This document shows, in pieces, positions 47,811 to 58,990 of a stretch of 64,000 nt of DNA; the stretch's first letter is position 1, and each line of letters opens with the position of its first letter. Below the pieces are notes generated by a model. It saw only the letters and a list, made by a program, of their open reading frames with translations. It searched no databases and had not been told where the DNA came from. Where the stretch lies: contig CALNXK010000376.1 in the NCBI GenBank assembly GCA_942486035.1, positions 118,501-182,500 of the forward strand, in the 5' to 3' direction. Source of the DNA: Porites lobata. Its lineage: Eukaryota; Cnidaria; Anthozoa; Scleractinia; Poritidae. Made by a program: the position numbers and the translations under genes.

Positions 47811-48159
47811 ATAGATACCATAGAAAAAGAATATCTGACCAGAAATAGTAAGCTTGCAGAGCCAACCGACCTATTAGAAAGTCAGAACAAAAATCTTTAA
47901 AAATAGCTTTATTTTAAAAAGCTTAACTTGTGTTACTGCAAAATACAGCAAGGATATATCAGCCGGCAAACCAAAAGAAGTTCCATATTGTACTTGTTAA
48001 AGACGTTGCCAGGATCCAGGCATGCATATTATGCAAAATCTATTAAAAATCAACTTCGATTCGTCCCCTTGGATTTTTGTGTCTAAAAAATCGCACAGTT
48101 AGCGTTTCCATATCCACGTGGAGTAAAATGGCGAGGTGGAACACACGTGCTGAGTAGTA

Positions 48160-48560
48160 ATTACAAATAATAATGATAATAATAATAATAATAATAATAA
48201 TAACGGTTTATTCACAGGTTCTCTATATGGTAGCTATACATATGTGAAAAAAGAAAAACTATTTACAAGAAAAAAGCATTTTACAAGAAATTATAACTGT
48301 ATATATTATGCAAAAATCTATTTACAAGTAAAAAGCAACTACATGCATTTCTGCTAGTCTGAGCTGTGCCCTTTGTTTAAAAACATTAGTAACTAATTGA
48401 TTAAAACGATGAAAAACATTACATGATCTTAAGTTTGCAGGCAGGCTGTTAAAAAAATTGGCTGCTGAGTCCTGAAAGGTATGCCGTTCTCCATAGAGAT
48501 AGCTGTAGTGTATCACTTGATCGTAGGTTCCTCTTAGGGTCGTGTAATGGGAGAGGCAAA
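48160..48560 (-). mobile_element. LINE 3' fragment with (TTA)n tail
   Basis: On the minus strand, 48516-48322 encodes YGERHTFQDSAANFFNSLPA and FHRFNQLVTNVFKQ, a LINE ORF2 C-terminus. The 3' tail is the (AAT)n/(TTA)n run at 48166-48203. Inserted in the secreted-protein pseudogene. Confidence 0.65.
48166..48203. repeat. (AAT)n microsatellite
   Basis: About twelve AAT units, interpreted as the LINE tail. Confidence 0.8.
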
Positions 48561-48703
48561 TATTGGGAACCTAGGGCAGAAACCCCCTATATTCCTTGGC
48601 TATAACAACTGCTACGATTTTTAAAAGGACTGATGCGAAGACTTGTGATTTTCCTGATGCTCCGTCTCATCAACAGTATCATATAGGCCCCGGTTATTGT
48701 TGG

Positions 48704-49133
48704 TTAAACTCTTCTCTTAATAGCATATGTTATCAGATAGGTAGGATAACACTGTTCGTCATTAAAAATGACAAAAATTGATGGGCTTGATTCATTATCA
48801 ACGCATGAATCATATAGATCACTAGCGGGATTGCTAGGGTCTTTTAAAGGAGGTCGATGGAGTGATTCATCTCCTTGCTTAAACTCTCCGGTTAACACTC
48901 GAGCAAGGAACATAAATCTTGTCATTCCACTGCAGTAGTTGTTACTATATGAGGCCTTAACGGCAAAATAGCTTCCTTTACCGTATTTTGTGCCGTTTTT
49001 GCCGTGACACCTGTGGTCAAAATTGTGCTTGCAGATGGCGTCAATGACATCTGAACTGGTGCCGTGGAAAAGAAGCCTCTCCACATTATCGTTGTCGGAG
49101 ACTTTAAGTATATTCTTGATTTGTTCTCTCTTC
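48704..49133 (-). CDS. PARP12-like: Locus C exon: PARP catalytic domain
   Basis: Acceptor TGTATTTTCAG. Intact motifs: LLFHGTSSDVIDAICKHNFD, YGKGSYFAVKASYSNNY, NPASDLYDSCVDNESSPSIF and CYPTYLITY. It lacks the MAAA start seen in A, B and D and any C-terminal extension. Confidence 0.93.
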
Positions 49134-52100
49134 CTGAAAATACATCCACCGTATACAATTTGTAAATGGAATGAACTCATTACAGTTAAATTCAGTTGAT
49201 TTAATGAAATTGCGGAATAAACTGTGGGTGTTTGGAGAAGACTAAGGGCTCCGCATATACATTATTTTACATGACTTTAATTTCCGCATTCAGAAATGTT
49301 TCAGGATTTATTGCATTTTAGATATTCAGACACACATCAGTTAATCCAGGAACGGTTATTCGGTTGAAGTATTCCGACATTTAAGATTCTGGATTTAAAG
49401 TTCCTGGAAACGCGTTCAAACGGTTTGTATTTCGTATTCATGTATCTGCATCTAGCAGCAAAACGAATCCAGACACCAAAAGATAGTTAAAAAAAAATTT
49501 AAAAAATCCTCTCTAGTGGATACCTCGTCTGGTACTCAAGGGAGACTTTCAAGGCCGAAAGACTGAAAAATAAACTTTTTGGCTAAGGAAAAACTGAAAT
49601 TAACTGGTAAGAAAGTGCCTTTATAGCTTTCAAGGACCACGCGGTTGAAGTGGATTGCAACTTTTTAATTTCATAAGTAGGTTAAGTATGATTTGGATAT
49701 GATCGTCACATATGTCGCAAAGTCAGACTCTGCGACATTTATTACGTATTCTACAGACTACTAATCAACGACTCACTGGTTTGCTAACTTAGAGCAAACA
49801 CCACTGAATAGTAATCAACAGTTACCAGCACCGTACAAGCGACTTACTAACGGGATCAAGCAAAACTAACTTCGAGAAAAAGACTGTTTAACTGTGAAAA
49901 TAGACGGATCGAAACTCACCAATGGCATTACGAGTCTTCATTAATAGCGAATAATATCACGGCTTAACTGACAGACGACCAATAACATCGCGACTTAATT
50001 TACCAATCAGGGGTCAATTTAATAAAACTTTTACAGTTGTAATTTACAAGTGTAACTATTGTTTTAGGGTCCTAAAACAATAGCTAAACTAGTAGACTAA
50101 GCTTGTAAAAGTTTTATTAAATTGATCCCAGGTCAATAACCAAAGTTTAATACCATCAACTGACGTGATACAGCTCACTTTGACTCTGAGGATCACTACC
50201 GCACAGGTTGTGGAAACGTCAGTCACTGTCAACAACAACATTCCTATTCAGGACTACGTTCACCCGGGCGATCAAACTCAACCTACATATGAAATGACTC
50301 CTGGGTTCAAACCTTTCAAAACTTGTTTACTTGTTATAAAAAAAAGAATTGGGCCACCATTTTCAATTTCAACTTTTGTGTCACCGAAAAATTAAGAAAA
50401 ATTGTCATGCTTAGTTTTTCTCTTTCAGAAAATCTCTTTTTATTTTTCTTTCAGCGTTTATAATGCTAAATAATGATGAGTGAGGATAGCTGGCTCTTAT
50501 TTCAGCTCACTCTTGACCGAATCAATAATGTGAATTGACCTTGACCTCATAGTCCGTACGGTAAAAGACCCAATTCTTTAATACACTTAAAGCTACAATT
50601 GTACGTGATAACGGACGCAACAACTCCCAACAATCTTGTGTCCCTTTGCACGAGGCTAAAAGTTTCACCGGGTGTTTCAAACTTTGCGCAACAACTCCCA
50701 ACGACACGCAACAACATGTAACAGGGTGTGCACACGGACGCAATATGTAGCATTTTTGATCCAACAATGTTTGGAGTTGTTGGCCAACAATGTTGCATCC
50801 GTTTGCACTTTCCTTAAGAATACAGAATTTAAGTCTTGTTCATACATTTACCATACCTTTTGTATCTCTCATTTAAGAAAGCATTTTTTATTTTCTCGAT
50901 CACAGTTATCTTTGCCGTGCGTTTTAGGATTGTTTTATGAAACAGCGTTTCCACCTTTTTGAATTCCTCACTATCTGTTGACAGGGGGATTCGTTTGAAG
51001 GTATTGTCATGACCCATAAGACGTCTGCTAATGGCTTGAAAGATGTTAGAGACTCTGGGAAATGAGTTGAATAGGCTGAAAAAACTGCAAAATGGAAGAA
51101 AAAAAACCGCAAGGTTATTACTTTGTTTGACTTATTGTATCAAGCGTCACTCTTTTATAGGGTGGTCAGTTTTAGAGGTCATCGAAAGACACGAACTGGG
51201 AGTTTACAACACTGGTGCCATAAAAACTGTGTGTATTCAGTCAACCGTTTCTTTTGAAAACGAGATGTCTGTTTTTTAGAGGCAATTAAAAGGAGTAAAG
51301 AAAGGCAGGGACCAACTCTAGGTGTCCTTTTTGGCGACGTGTCCGTCTCATAGGTAGTCAGCTTAAACGAGAAAACAAAGACAGTGACCAGTTCTAGGTG
51401 CCCGTTTCATCGAGATGTCTGCCTTTATATGAGAGTGAACTAAACGGAGTAAAGAAAGGCAGGCAGTCTAGATGTCACAGCGAGATATCCGTTGAGAAAA
51501 AAGTTGACTGTATCTGTTACTCTTCCAACAATCAATATGTTCTGGACTATTTAATTTGGTAAAAATATGGAGGTAAAATGAAAAAAAAATCATCAATTTT
51601 CAATGACCCATTTGCAGCCGTACATCAGCTAGCCTCCCACGCAGACGTTCTTAGGGGCTCGTGGGATGAGAGAAACATACAGCTCAGGCATCATCGTATA
51701 TCGAAATTCTCAATTTAAGTGATATACCATATAACGCGAAATTAACGATGCACGTTGACAACGTCAAGAAGATTTACGTTACAGAAAATTAACGCAAATT
51801 TGCCAAAAGTTTGGTTCATATACATTACTGAATTAACGCGAAATTTTCGAAAACGGTGTGCGCCTAGCTTAATTGATTAATTATTTTACGCGAATTTGCT
51901 GTATTACAAACTTCTCAACATACATATCTAAAGGAAAAAACAGCAGCATTTCCAGTCATTGTTATCTCATTGTTATCATGTTACTTCTCCGTAATTGGAT
52001 CTAGAGAGGGAACGCTCCCTTGGATCCTGGCATTTTCTTGTGCCTCGGAGGGAAGACTTCAAATAGTGACTCTGAGGCGTTGATAGAGGAACTATTAGCA

Positions 52101-54396
52101 GACGAGGTTTCGTTATTGAAAAGGTGCTGTAAAACAACAACGATGTAGAATAGTGTGATTTAAATTAACATCGACGTAAATTAAGATGCATTAAATTAAT
52201 GCGATTTAAACAAAAATCGCGTTAATCAAGTGCATCCTTAATTTCCTATACTGAATAATGTAATTTCCTGGTTTGTGCTATCCCAGCGATTCCTTGCTCT
52301 CCAGCTATTGTACTACGTGACCTAGCCATACACTGCAGTTTAATTAGTGCCCATGCCAATTCCGCAGCACATACTAACTCCATCCCCTCCCGGCCCATGG
52401 ATTTAAAAATGGAAATTAAAAACCAACGGAACCTGACCTTGTACGGGAATGAACCTCTGACTCAGCAACAAACTTTGGTCTTCTTCTGACGCTTCTCTCG
52501 GTCCGGTAATTGGGATCCATATTCCTTTGACGCATCGACTTGTCATATAATGTTATCATGTATTTACGTCGGTTTATGTGAAAGAAGTAAAATCCCTCTT
52601 CGTTAAGATAGTCAGCCTCTATGTTTTCTTGTGCCATCTCACGTGAGATCTAAAAGCACAACACAAAATTTGCGTTATGATATTAAAAAGAATTTTGCGT
52701 CCAGACTAGTGTAATTCTTTCCACGAATGGCGGACAGAAATAAAATCTTGGGCCAGCGGTTTTCTCTCCTTTATCCTACTTTCAAGCAAAAATTTAAAAA
52801 ATTTAAATTAGGGAAACGAAATAACACATTGATAAATACGAAGAACAATAAGGATCAGGACTATCCAAAGTCTTGTGTAAAACATCAAGTGAAATTAAAT
52901 CGTTTAGCTGTTCTTGTTATGATAATAATATCATAGGTGACGAATTACTCCTTAATTTTGGCGCGAAATTTCAGCGTTAATTTGTAATTTCACATGTGAA
53001 ATTACTAAATTGCCATGGCAACCTACCGTACGTCTCAGTGTCAAGATGGCGACGAAGTTTTAAAATGTCATGAATGAAGATGTCAGGGCATAAAAAGACG
53101 CTTTAGAAAACCTGAACACACGAAACAGCACATCAAGAAGGATTCTTAGAGGTATGTTTTCGAAAAATTCTGAAAACTTAAGCCAAATTTCAGCTCTAAA
53201 CGTTTGAGAGAGTGGAGTTCACGATCGATCGATACGATCCAGCATAAATAAGTCAAAAATCCTCGATTGCTAACGTAATTCGTCACCCATGATATTAATA
53301 GGTAATCAAATGGCATACTCGTGAAATTAGGGAATAATTTCTCGCGCGTTTTGTCCAAATCCTAATAATTTCCCTCACCTTTCCTTGAAAAATGTCAATC
53401 AAAATTTATATCGAAAACAATGGAGAATATAACAATTGATTCGTGATAATGAACCCAAAATGTTAGGAAATGGTTGTTGTCAATTTAATGTCAGTTTAAT
53501 CCTGGAGCTTAAAAGATAGCAAACATGCTTTTTAAAGCAGAAAGGGTGCTGCCTCTTCATGACAAGGAGAAATAAGCTGGAAAGAAAAATGTTATCAGAT
53601 CAATTCTGCAAGTCACGTGACCCACCTGACAAGTTAAGTGAGTAACGTTTTTACTCACCCCTTGCACCCCCAGATCTGAATACTAAGAGGGCTGATAAGA
53701 AGTGGGATAAGGTTGCTACTTCACACTTCATTAAATATAGCAATCATGTCATTTAAGCTGCCAGTTTCCTACCAACAATAGATATTGAAAAAAGTTCGAC
53801 AAAACTTACTTTTCCATCGTATTCTTTCCATCCATTATCGTCTTTCCAGTACCAAATCCACTTCGTGGCCAATCTTTTACCAGGCGCCTGGATGTAAGAC
53901 GGCGTGGACAGTCGGCGGAGTGAAACCGTGGCAGATTCGCACTGCATAGTCATGTTTTCAAAGTTTATTGTAGCATTAACTTCTCCCTGGCTTTGATTTA
54001 AAAGAAAGTGCAAACTAAGTTTCTTGTGAAATTAAGTCAAAACGGTTCAGAAAAATCGACATTTACGGACAAGGTGCACGTGGGGCAAGCAAAACATCCA
54101 ATTAACGCGCCTGCACTCATGTTATGTGCTAACTGTTTACTATGACTGTATTCCTCAACAGACAACACCTTACCCCGGTGTGAAATGAACAAGTCGCATC
54201 TCCAGTTTTTCCACGTCACAATAACACTTTTCAATGCCAACATTAGCTTCAGGACTTAGCCTTGTCCAGGCGTCGGTGGTTGACTGTCGAAACTGCCAAC
54301 AATAAGGCAACGGACAGTGCTTGTACAAGCAATTGGCACCCATTGTACATTTACCAAGAGGAGCGTCGGGGCAGATTATTGTTTCCACCGTATTTC
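48704..54396 (-). CDS. PARP12-like: Locus C: divergent PARP12-like gene without N-terminal CCCH modules
   Basis: Exons on the minus strand (54396-54174, 54014-53810, 52649-52438, 51054-50857, 49133-48704) have the same phases as loci A and B. Finger 5 is IICPDAPLGKCTMGANCLYK (C-x7-C-x5-C-x3-H, ending at KH). WWE1 starts LPYCWQF. WWE2 is TKWIWYWKDDNGWKEYD, then VRRRPKF. The catalytic exon has H (LFHGTSSDV), Y (GKGSYFAV), I (PSIFVIF) and ends YAIKRRV. There are no stops or frameshifts, so it looks intact from finger 5 onward. Sequence divergence from A is higher than for B or D. No N-terminal CCCH exon is visible between 54.4 and 64 kb on this strand. One donor (GTCAGG at 52437) is weak. Confidence 0.85.
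49965..50330 (+). mobile_element. Penelope-like 3' repeat, copy 2
   Basis: Same sequence as copy 1 (TTAQVVETSVTVNNN, IQDYVHP), ending ATGACTCCTGGGTTCAAACC. It sits in the last intron of locus C and is split by a 117-bp element. Confidence 0.55.
50012..50128. mobile_element. 117-bp MITE with CAGG duplication
   Basis: GGTCAATTTAATAAAACTTT is inverted as AAAGTTTTATTAAATTGATC. CAGG flanks both sides (50008-50011 and 50129-50132). Copy 1 of the host repeat lacks it, which proves insertion. Confidence 0.75.
50857..51054 (-). CDS. PARP12-like: Locus C exon: WWE-PARP linker
   Basis: Acceptor CATTTCCCAG, donor GTATGG. Encodes FKRIPLSTDSEEFKKVETLF, TVIEKIKNAFLNERYKR. Shorter than in A and B at its N-terminal side. 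Confidence 0.88.
52438..52649 (-). CDS. PARP12-like: Locus C exon: WWE2 second half
   Basis: Acceptor TGTGCTTTTAG. Encodes EEGFYFFHINRRKYMITLYD and ERSVRRRPKF. Ends AG|GTCAGG, a weak donor, in phase 2 as in A and B. Confidence 0.85.
53810..54014 (-). CDS. PARP12-like: Locus C exon: WWE2 first half
   Basis: Acceptor AGAAACTTAG, donor GTAAGT. Encodes SLRRLSTPSYIQAPGKRLAT and KWIWYWKDDNGWKEYDGK, phase 2 in and 0 out. Confidence 0.9.
54174..54396 (-). CDS. PARP12-like: Locus C exon: CCCH finger 5 and WWE1
   Basis: Acceptor TTTTTTTCATTTAAG, donor GTAAGG. Encodes ETIICPDAPLGKC, TMGANC, LYKH, then LPYCWQFRQS and AWTRLSPEAN. Confidence 0.88.
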
Positions 54397-57007
54397 CTTA
54401 AATGAAAAAAAAAGGACATTTGGTTGATGGCTAAGTAGGTTACATCTCTGAAGCCTCACCAATACTAAGTTTAATTCTTAACTCTTTGGCGACCCCAGCT
54501 AGAAACGAGAAAAAAAAAACTCTAAAGCAATATTTTTTTTGTAACAGTTTTTCCAAAGTGTCCACCTTAAGGTCTAAACCAGTTGTGGAGTTAAAAACGG
54601 TTTTGCATTAAAATCGATTGGAGCAAATAGCCTTCGCTCTCTGACGCAGGTAATAAATAAAAATTAAGGAAGTCAACAAAGGAAACTAAACAGGTGTGCC
54701 GACGAAGTCTTTGAGCCCTACCTTCTCATGACCCTGCTTCATTTTATGTGGCACATTGAATAAAGTATTTGTCATCAAAGTAATATATAGATTTAGCCAC
54801 GGCTAAAAGCGAAGCTCCCATTCAAAAGTGAAGTGATTTTGGAGTGAAACAAATCTTGTATCGAGTTGATATAGCCTTATATGTACACCCAAAAAGGTGT
54901 ACGGTCAAATTTAAGAGCAATAATGGCTCTTGATCACAGTAGATAAGGCGTGGAGAACAAATCAGGCCGATTTTTTTGCGATCGAAAAGTTTACAAATTC
55001 TTGCCAATAAATCTGGGTGCGTGCAAACCAATCTTTTATTTTTTTTTAATACACCACATCTGAGGAGAAAGAGTACTATGAGGCGCTGTTTTTATCATAC
55101 AGACCTCGTACAAAATGCAGTATTTCACAATTTTTCAAGACAAATTGGATTCATTCAATATTCAGGACCATCGAAGCACGCGTGGACTTTTAATTAGCGA
55201 AACCGTTCAAAAAATTTCCAAAATTACCTATACGGCCAGCCGGTTCTAACTTTTGACAAGCGCCAAATTTGCGAAGAAATTTTAAAAGAGTTACGCTTCA
55301 ACGTGATAAAGACTTTATTGAGTCTATTTTTTATTCATGGTTTTATAACGATGTGTAACCTTAAAAAGCGTTTGATACGCTCGGGATTTTTAGTACTCCT
55401 GCAAGCGATGTTTATGAACGGCTGAAAACAAACGGCAAATCGATGAAAATTACACTTTTGAGACTACCAACAATCAATAAAGAAATATAATTCGGTAGAA
55501 GATTTACAGAGAAAACAATTTTCATTCACGAAAACAAATGAGTATTTAATTGTCTCTAAGAATCCTCAAGTCTTTACTAGTAAGCTTAAAGATTAAGTTT
55601 TTGTGTTAAGCCGCCGGTTTCCCGGGCCTGTTTGCTGTTTTCAAAGATGAACTCAGGACAAGAAAATCGCTCAAAGCTGTCTTTCTACAGCCAAAATTAT
55701 AACTAAATATTCTTCGGAAAGTGTTTTCTTTCTATTTACGGTGAATTAATATCGACTGAAGGCTTTTTAAAGTTCCGTAAGCTTAAGCTTATATCAAACC
55801 TCATACTTGGTCAGATCAGTGTCTCAGTCAAATCTTAATACAAACGTGCATAAACTAGCTTCATAAACTGCGCCGCTGGACTTCATGAAATTAGATATAA
55901 ATGCAACAATTGCTCAGGCTTACCATATTTCGAGATGCAGCTCCTGAAAGCTGTCAAGTAAGGCAAAGATCGCTTGAGCCTTTTATAATTCTCGCACGCA
56001 TCCAGCAAGGTGAAAAACAAAAACGATGCCATCCGAAATCGGATTATCGGCTTTGACAAGCAACGCATTTCTCAACGAAAAACCCAATAAACACACTTGA
56101 TAGCAGCTGTATTTCATTCTGTACATCCAGTGGAAAAAGACAGTTAAAAGCATCATAAGTTGACTCAAAACTCTGTCAGCTTCAGCTGTCAAAGTAAACA
56201 ACTTTCAAGATGCATAAATTTTACGCATGAATTCACCTGTCAAATTTTAACCAATCAGAGCATAAAAATTGGACGAGGAGCGTGACCAACACTTGACCAT
56301 GGTAAGAAAAGGTCTTCCCGCCTGGCTGAATTTTTGCGTCTGAGGTCAGTTTGAAATCAAAATCGTAATAGTGAGGGGCGATACTGACATAAACACAACA
56401 TATTTGATTTGAATTTTAAAAAAAGTAAACGAGAGCCCGCAATCATTTGAAAACGAATAAATTGTCAGCGGATAACTTCAAAAAATACTCGACCTTGATG
56501 GGTCGACACCTGAGCCCGCGATACGGTCAGGTGATACTGGTCAGCGGATACCCTGTTTTGACAGCTGTCAATTGATGACAACATTGATGTGCAATCAGCT
56601 AGCTTCCTCCTGGGCTCCCAAAGTAGCTAGAAAGTGTGAGAGTAAACATTGGTATGCCTGTGGTGCGGACGGACGGTCGGTCGTTCGGTCGGTCACGTGA
56701 TTACCAAATTTTCTGGGATGGGTAGATTACCTTAGCTATGGGGCTCCGCCCAGGCGCGCGCTTCGAGCTCCGCTATTAGGTTGTTTTAAAGAAATTAACG
56801 CATGGAGACCGAGCAGCGCCAACGTTCACCCCCTGTTTGAGGTTTCTGGACTAGAAAAACGCCCTATCCAAGACATCAAAGTGTGAAATTGTACCCTATT
56901 CAACCTGTATTCAAGACTTTTTTAGTGTAAATAGGGATGTGCGCCCCTTGTCCCGGGTTTAGCGGTCTATTACCCAACCCTGAGCACACAGGCAAAACTC
57001 TAGCCTC
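54397..57007. other. Region upstream of locus C, no exon found
   Basis: No CCCH-finger exon is readable on the minus strand. A (CGGT)n/(CGGA)n run lies at 56668-56695. Otherwise AT-rich without recognised elements. Confidence 0.45.
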
Positions 57008-57085
57008 GGCCCCAGTTGATCAAAAGGTAGATAGTGCTGATTTATCCAGTGGATAGTGCAATCCAACGTCTGAACAACTGGGGCC
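57008..57085. mobile_element. 78-bp palindromic MITE
   Basis: GGCCCCAGTTG and CAACTGGGGCC ends, with an inner imperfect symmetry around TAGTGCTGATTTATCC and GGATAGTGC. Confidence 0.65.
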
Positions 57086-58036
57086 AGGACTTTTGCTGTG
57101 GGATCTCCTTTACTCGTTGATAGCTTCTATCAGCGCTTTTAAACTCACCGCTCATATCTGAAAATTGCAACACCGTCCATCGCCGATCACTCGATTGAGT
57201 GATCAGAGAACGATTTGCTTTAATTATCCGCCGTGGGGCCTCAGTAGATTGGTTATGAAAGACAAGAAAGAGCGAATGAAAAAGGATAGTATATACCAGG
57301 TCTTTAAACAAACATCTGAACCAACAAAGGGTGGTCTTATACAGCTATCAATGTTATGCCCGAGGGGGGGGGGCACGGGATCGTGCTTTCCATCTTCTTA
57401 AATTGGTTCCTTTAGCAACCATCGTTCCTCTTTATTGATGTGATTGTAAACAAACACTTTCACATCAATCTACAGCAAGAGGAACAATAATAACTTCAAG
57501 ACAAGAACCAAGATCAACTTTGACACTGTCGAAATTGAAATGAAATCAGTCTCGATTCTTTGAAAATCTGGAACGCTTGTACATGTCAGAGTGGTAATAT
57601 TTTCAGGTTTGTGAATTCATCACCTGAGTTCAAGTTATTAAAGAAAACAAAATCAAATTGAAGCTTGTTTTGGAGGTTTTATGAGCATAGTAAATTTATT
57701 TAAAGAGAGGAGAGCTCGCCACTACCGTGGACCGGAGCAGCGCCAGCTATGATCCCGGTTATGATGCAAGCACATATTCTTTACCTCATTCGGATTGAAA
57801 TTCCCGCTCTGGTGGGTAACTTTGAACTCAAAACCTTACCCTGAGATGGGGAAGTTTGAATTGAAATCTTATCCCAAGGGTTGGGAAGTTTGACCCCAAA
57901 TATTTGTTTTTGACTGATCAACGGTCCCCACCCTATCCCGTAGTCCCCGGGCCCCTTTGCTTGGGCATAACATTGATAGCTGCATGCATTACATACAAAC
58001 CCGCTGTTAAGTTTTTGGAGCTAAATCCCAGCTTAC
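57086..58036. other. Probable intron of the membrane-protein gene, no exon called
   Basis: A possible exon near 57130-57270 (-), with donor ATGAGCG|GTGAGT, has no recognised domain. G/C runs at 57364-57373. Confidence 0.3.
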
Positions 58037-58751
58037 CCTGTTTACGACGACGCCAAGCCAGAATAACCAGAAAAAAGGGCGCAGCTGCAACAATGAGTGC
58101 AATAACGCCACATACGGGAGACTGCGAGTTGCTCCTGATGAGTGCAGAGGCAGGGAGTGAATCTGATGTGGCAACACGAAATCCATTCAGTACGGAGGAA
58201 GCACTCCTGACGAACAACCAAGAGACGAAAGTAACCGCTGAACTTGCCTTTGAGGCAACAAACACGAGAAAGAGACATGTCAAGCGCACTCCAGCGAAAA
58301 AACCGGAAATCAGCCAAAAACAAAGGAAAATTAGATTGTGCATTAAGATCATCCCTTGCCTGAAAACTAGCCACAGACCAAGCTGCGCCAGAGAGTAAAT
58401 CATCATCATTATTCTCCAGTAGTAAGGTCGAAAGTGGTAGGCGAATTCAATTGCAAACGTGGTCATCAGCAACATCACTGCAGCATTGAAGCCCACTACC
58501 AAAGCATACCCGACTGAAGAATGAGCACTCCAGCGATCCAAAACGTCTTGAATGGACCTTTTACGCTCTAAGTAACCCTTGCGGAGCGGAACAAAGGATC
58601 CTTTAATCTTTTCGCAGGCAGCGTTCACAACCGGGATGACCTTGAAATATTGCTGCTTCCAAATGAACAAAATTGTGGCTACAATTGATTTGACAATGTT
58701 TAGTGATTTCCTCCAAACGCTTAAAGTAGAGGAACTGTAATTCTCAGTCAT
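58037..58751 (-). CDS. Multi-pass membrane protein exon, family unknown
   Basis: On the minus strand, ATG at 58751 opens a 238-codon exon ending in phase 1 at donor GTAAGC (58036). It begins MTENYSSSTLSVWRKSLN. About five to seven hydrophobic spans follow, including VGYALVVGFNAAVMLLMTTF, IMMMIYSLAQLGLWLVF, LIFLCFWLISGFFAGV and VIALIVAAAPFFLVILAW, then a basic RRRKQG. The open frame continues past the donor to 57933 only by chance. A 5' fragment of a paralog is at 10903-11230 and a shorter paralogous exon at 43157-43418. I do not recognise the family; the downstream exon was not identified. Confidence 0.6.
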
Positions 58752-58990
58752 GGCTCTGGCCGTGTGAGGGCTCAGAACTTCTTCGGCAAATGCTTTGCTT
58801 TTCTCCTTTCACTTCCGTGCTGGATGGCAGAATGCTCCGTGGTATGACGCTTGTATGAACATAACAATTTCTCAGAAATCCGAAAACGGAAATGCTGAAT
58901 TGCAGTACCTGAAGAGACAGGTTCCTGATGGAAATTCTTATATCCAAAACGGTATTTTTAAAGTGGCTCTACAACGACGATGTTTATACA
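58752..58990 (-). promoter_or_regulatory. 5' UTR/promoter region shared with a paralog fragment
   Basis: Sequence upstream of the membrane-protein ATG aligns by eye with 10985-11230 over most of its length (AACTTCTTCGGCAAATGC, ATTTCTCAGAA, GGAAATTCTTAT, CCAAAACGGTAT). Conservation of non-coding sequence marks it as 5' UTR or promoter, or a recent duplication. Confidence 0.4.

Larger units (their letters stand above)
47811..48690 (+). pseudogene. Decayed copy of the secreted-protein gene
   Basis: At 47811-47870, AATAGATACCATAGAAAAAG and AATAGTAAGCTTGCAGAGCC match exon 3 (3256-3288) and its flanks. At 48586-48690, ATATTCCTTGGCTATAACAA and CTGCTACGATTTTTAAAAGG match exon 4 around YINCYDKE, but with indels and stops. 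A LINE fragment (48160-48560) sits between them. The end abuts the stop codon of locus C. Confidence 0.6.

Noticed and set aside
57933..58398. 164-codon plus-strand frame opposite the membrane-protein exon
   Set aside because: Antisense shadow; the minus-strand frame has membrane spans, a donor site and paralogs.
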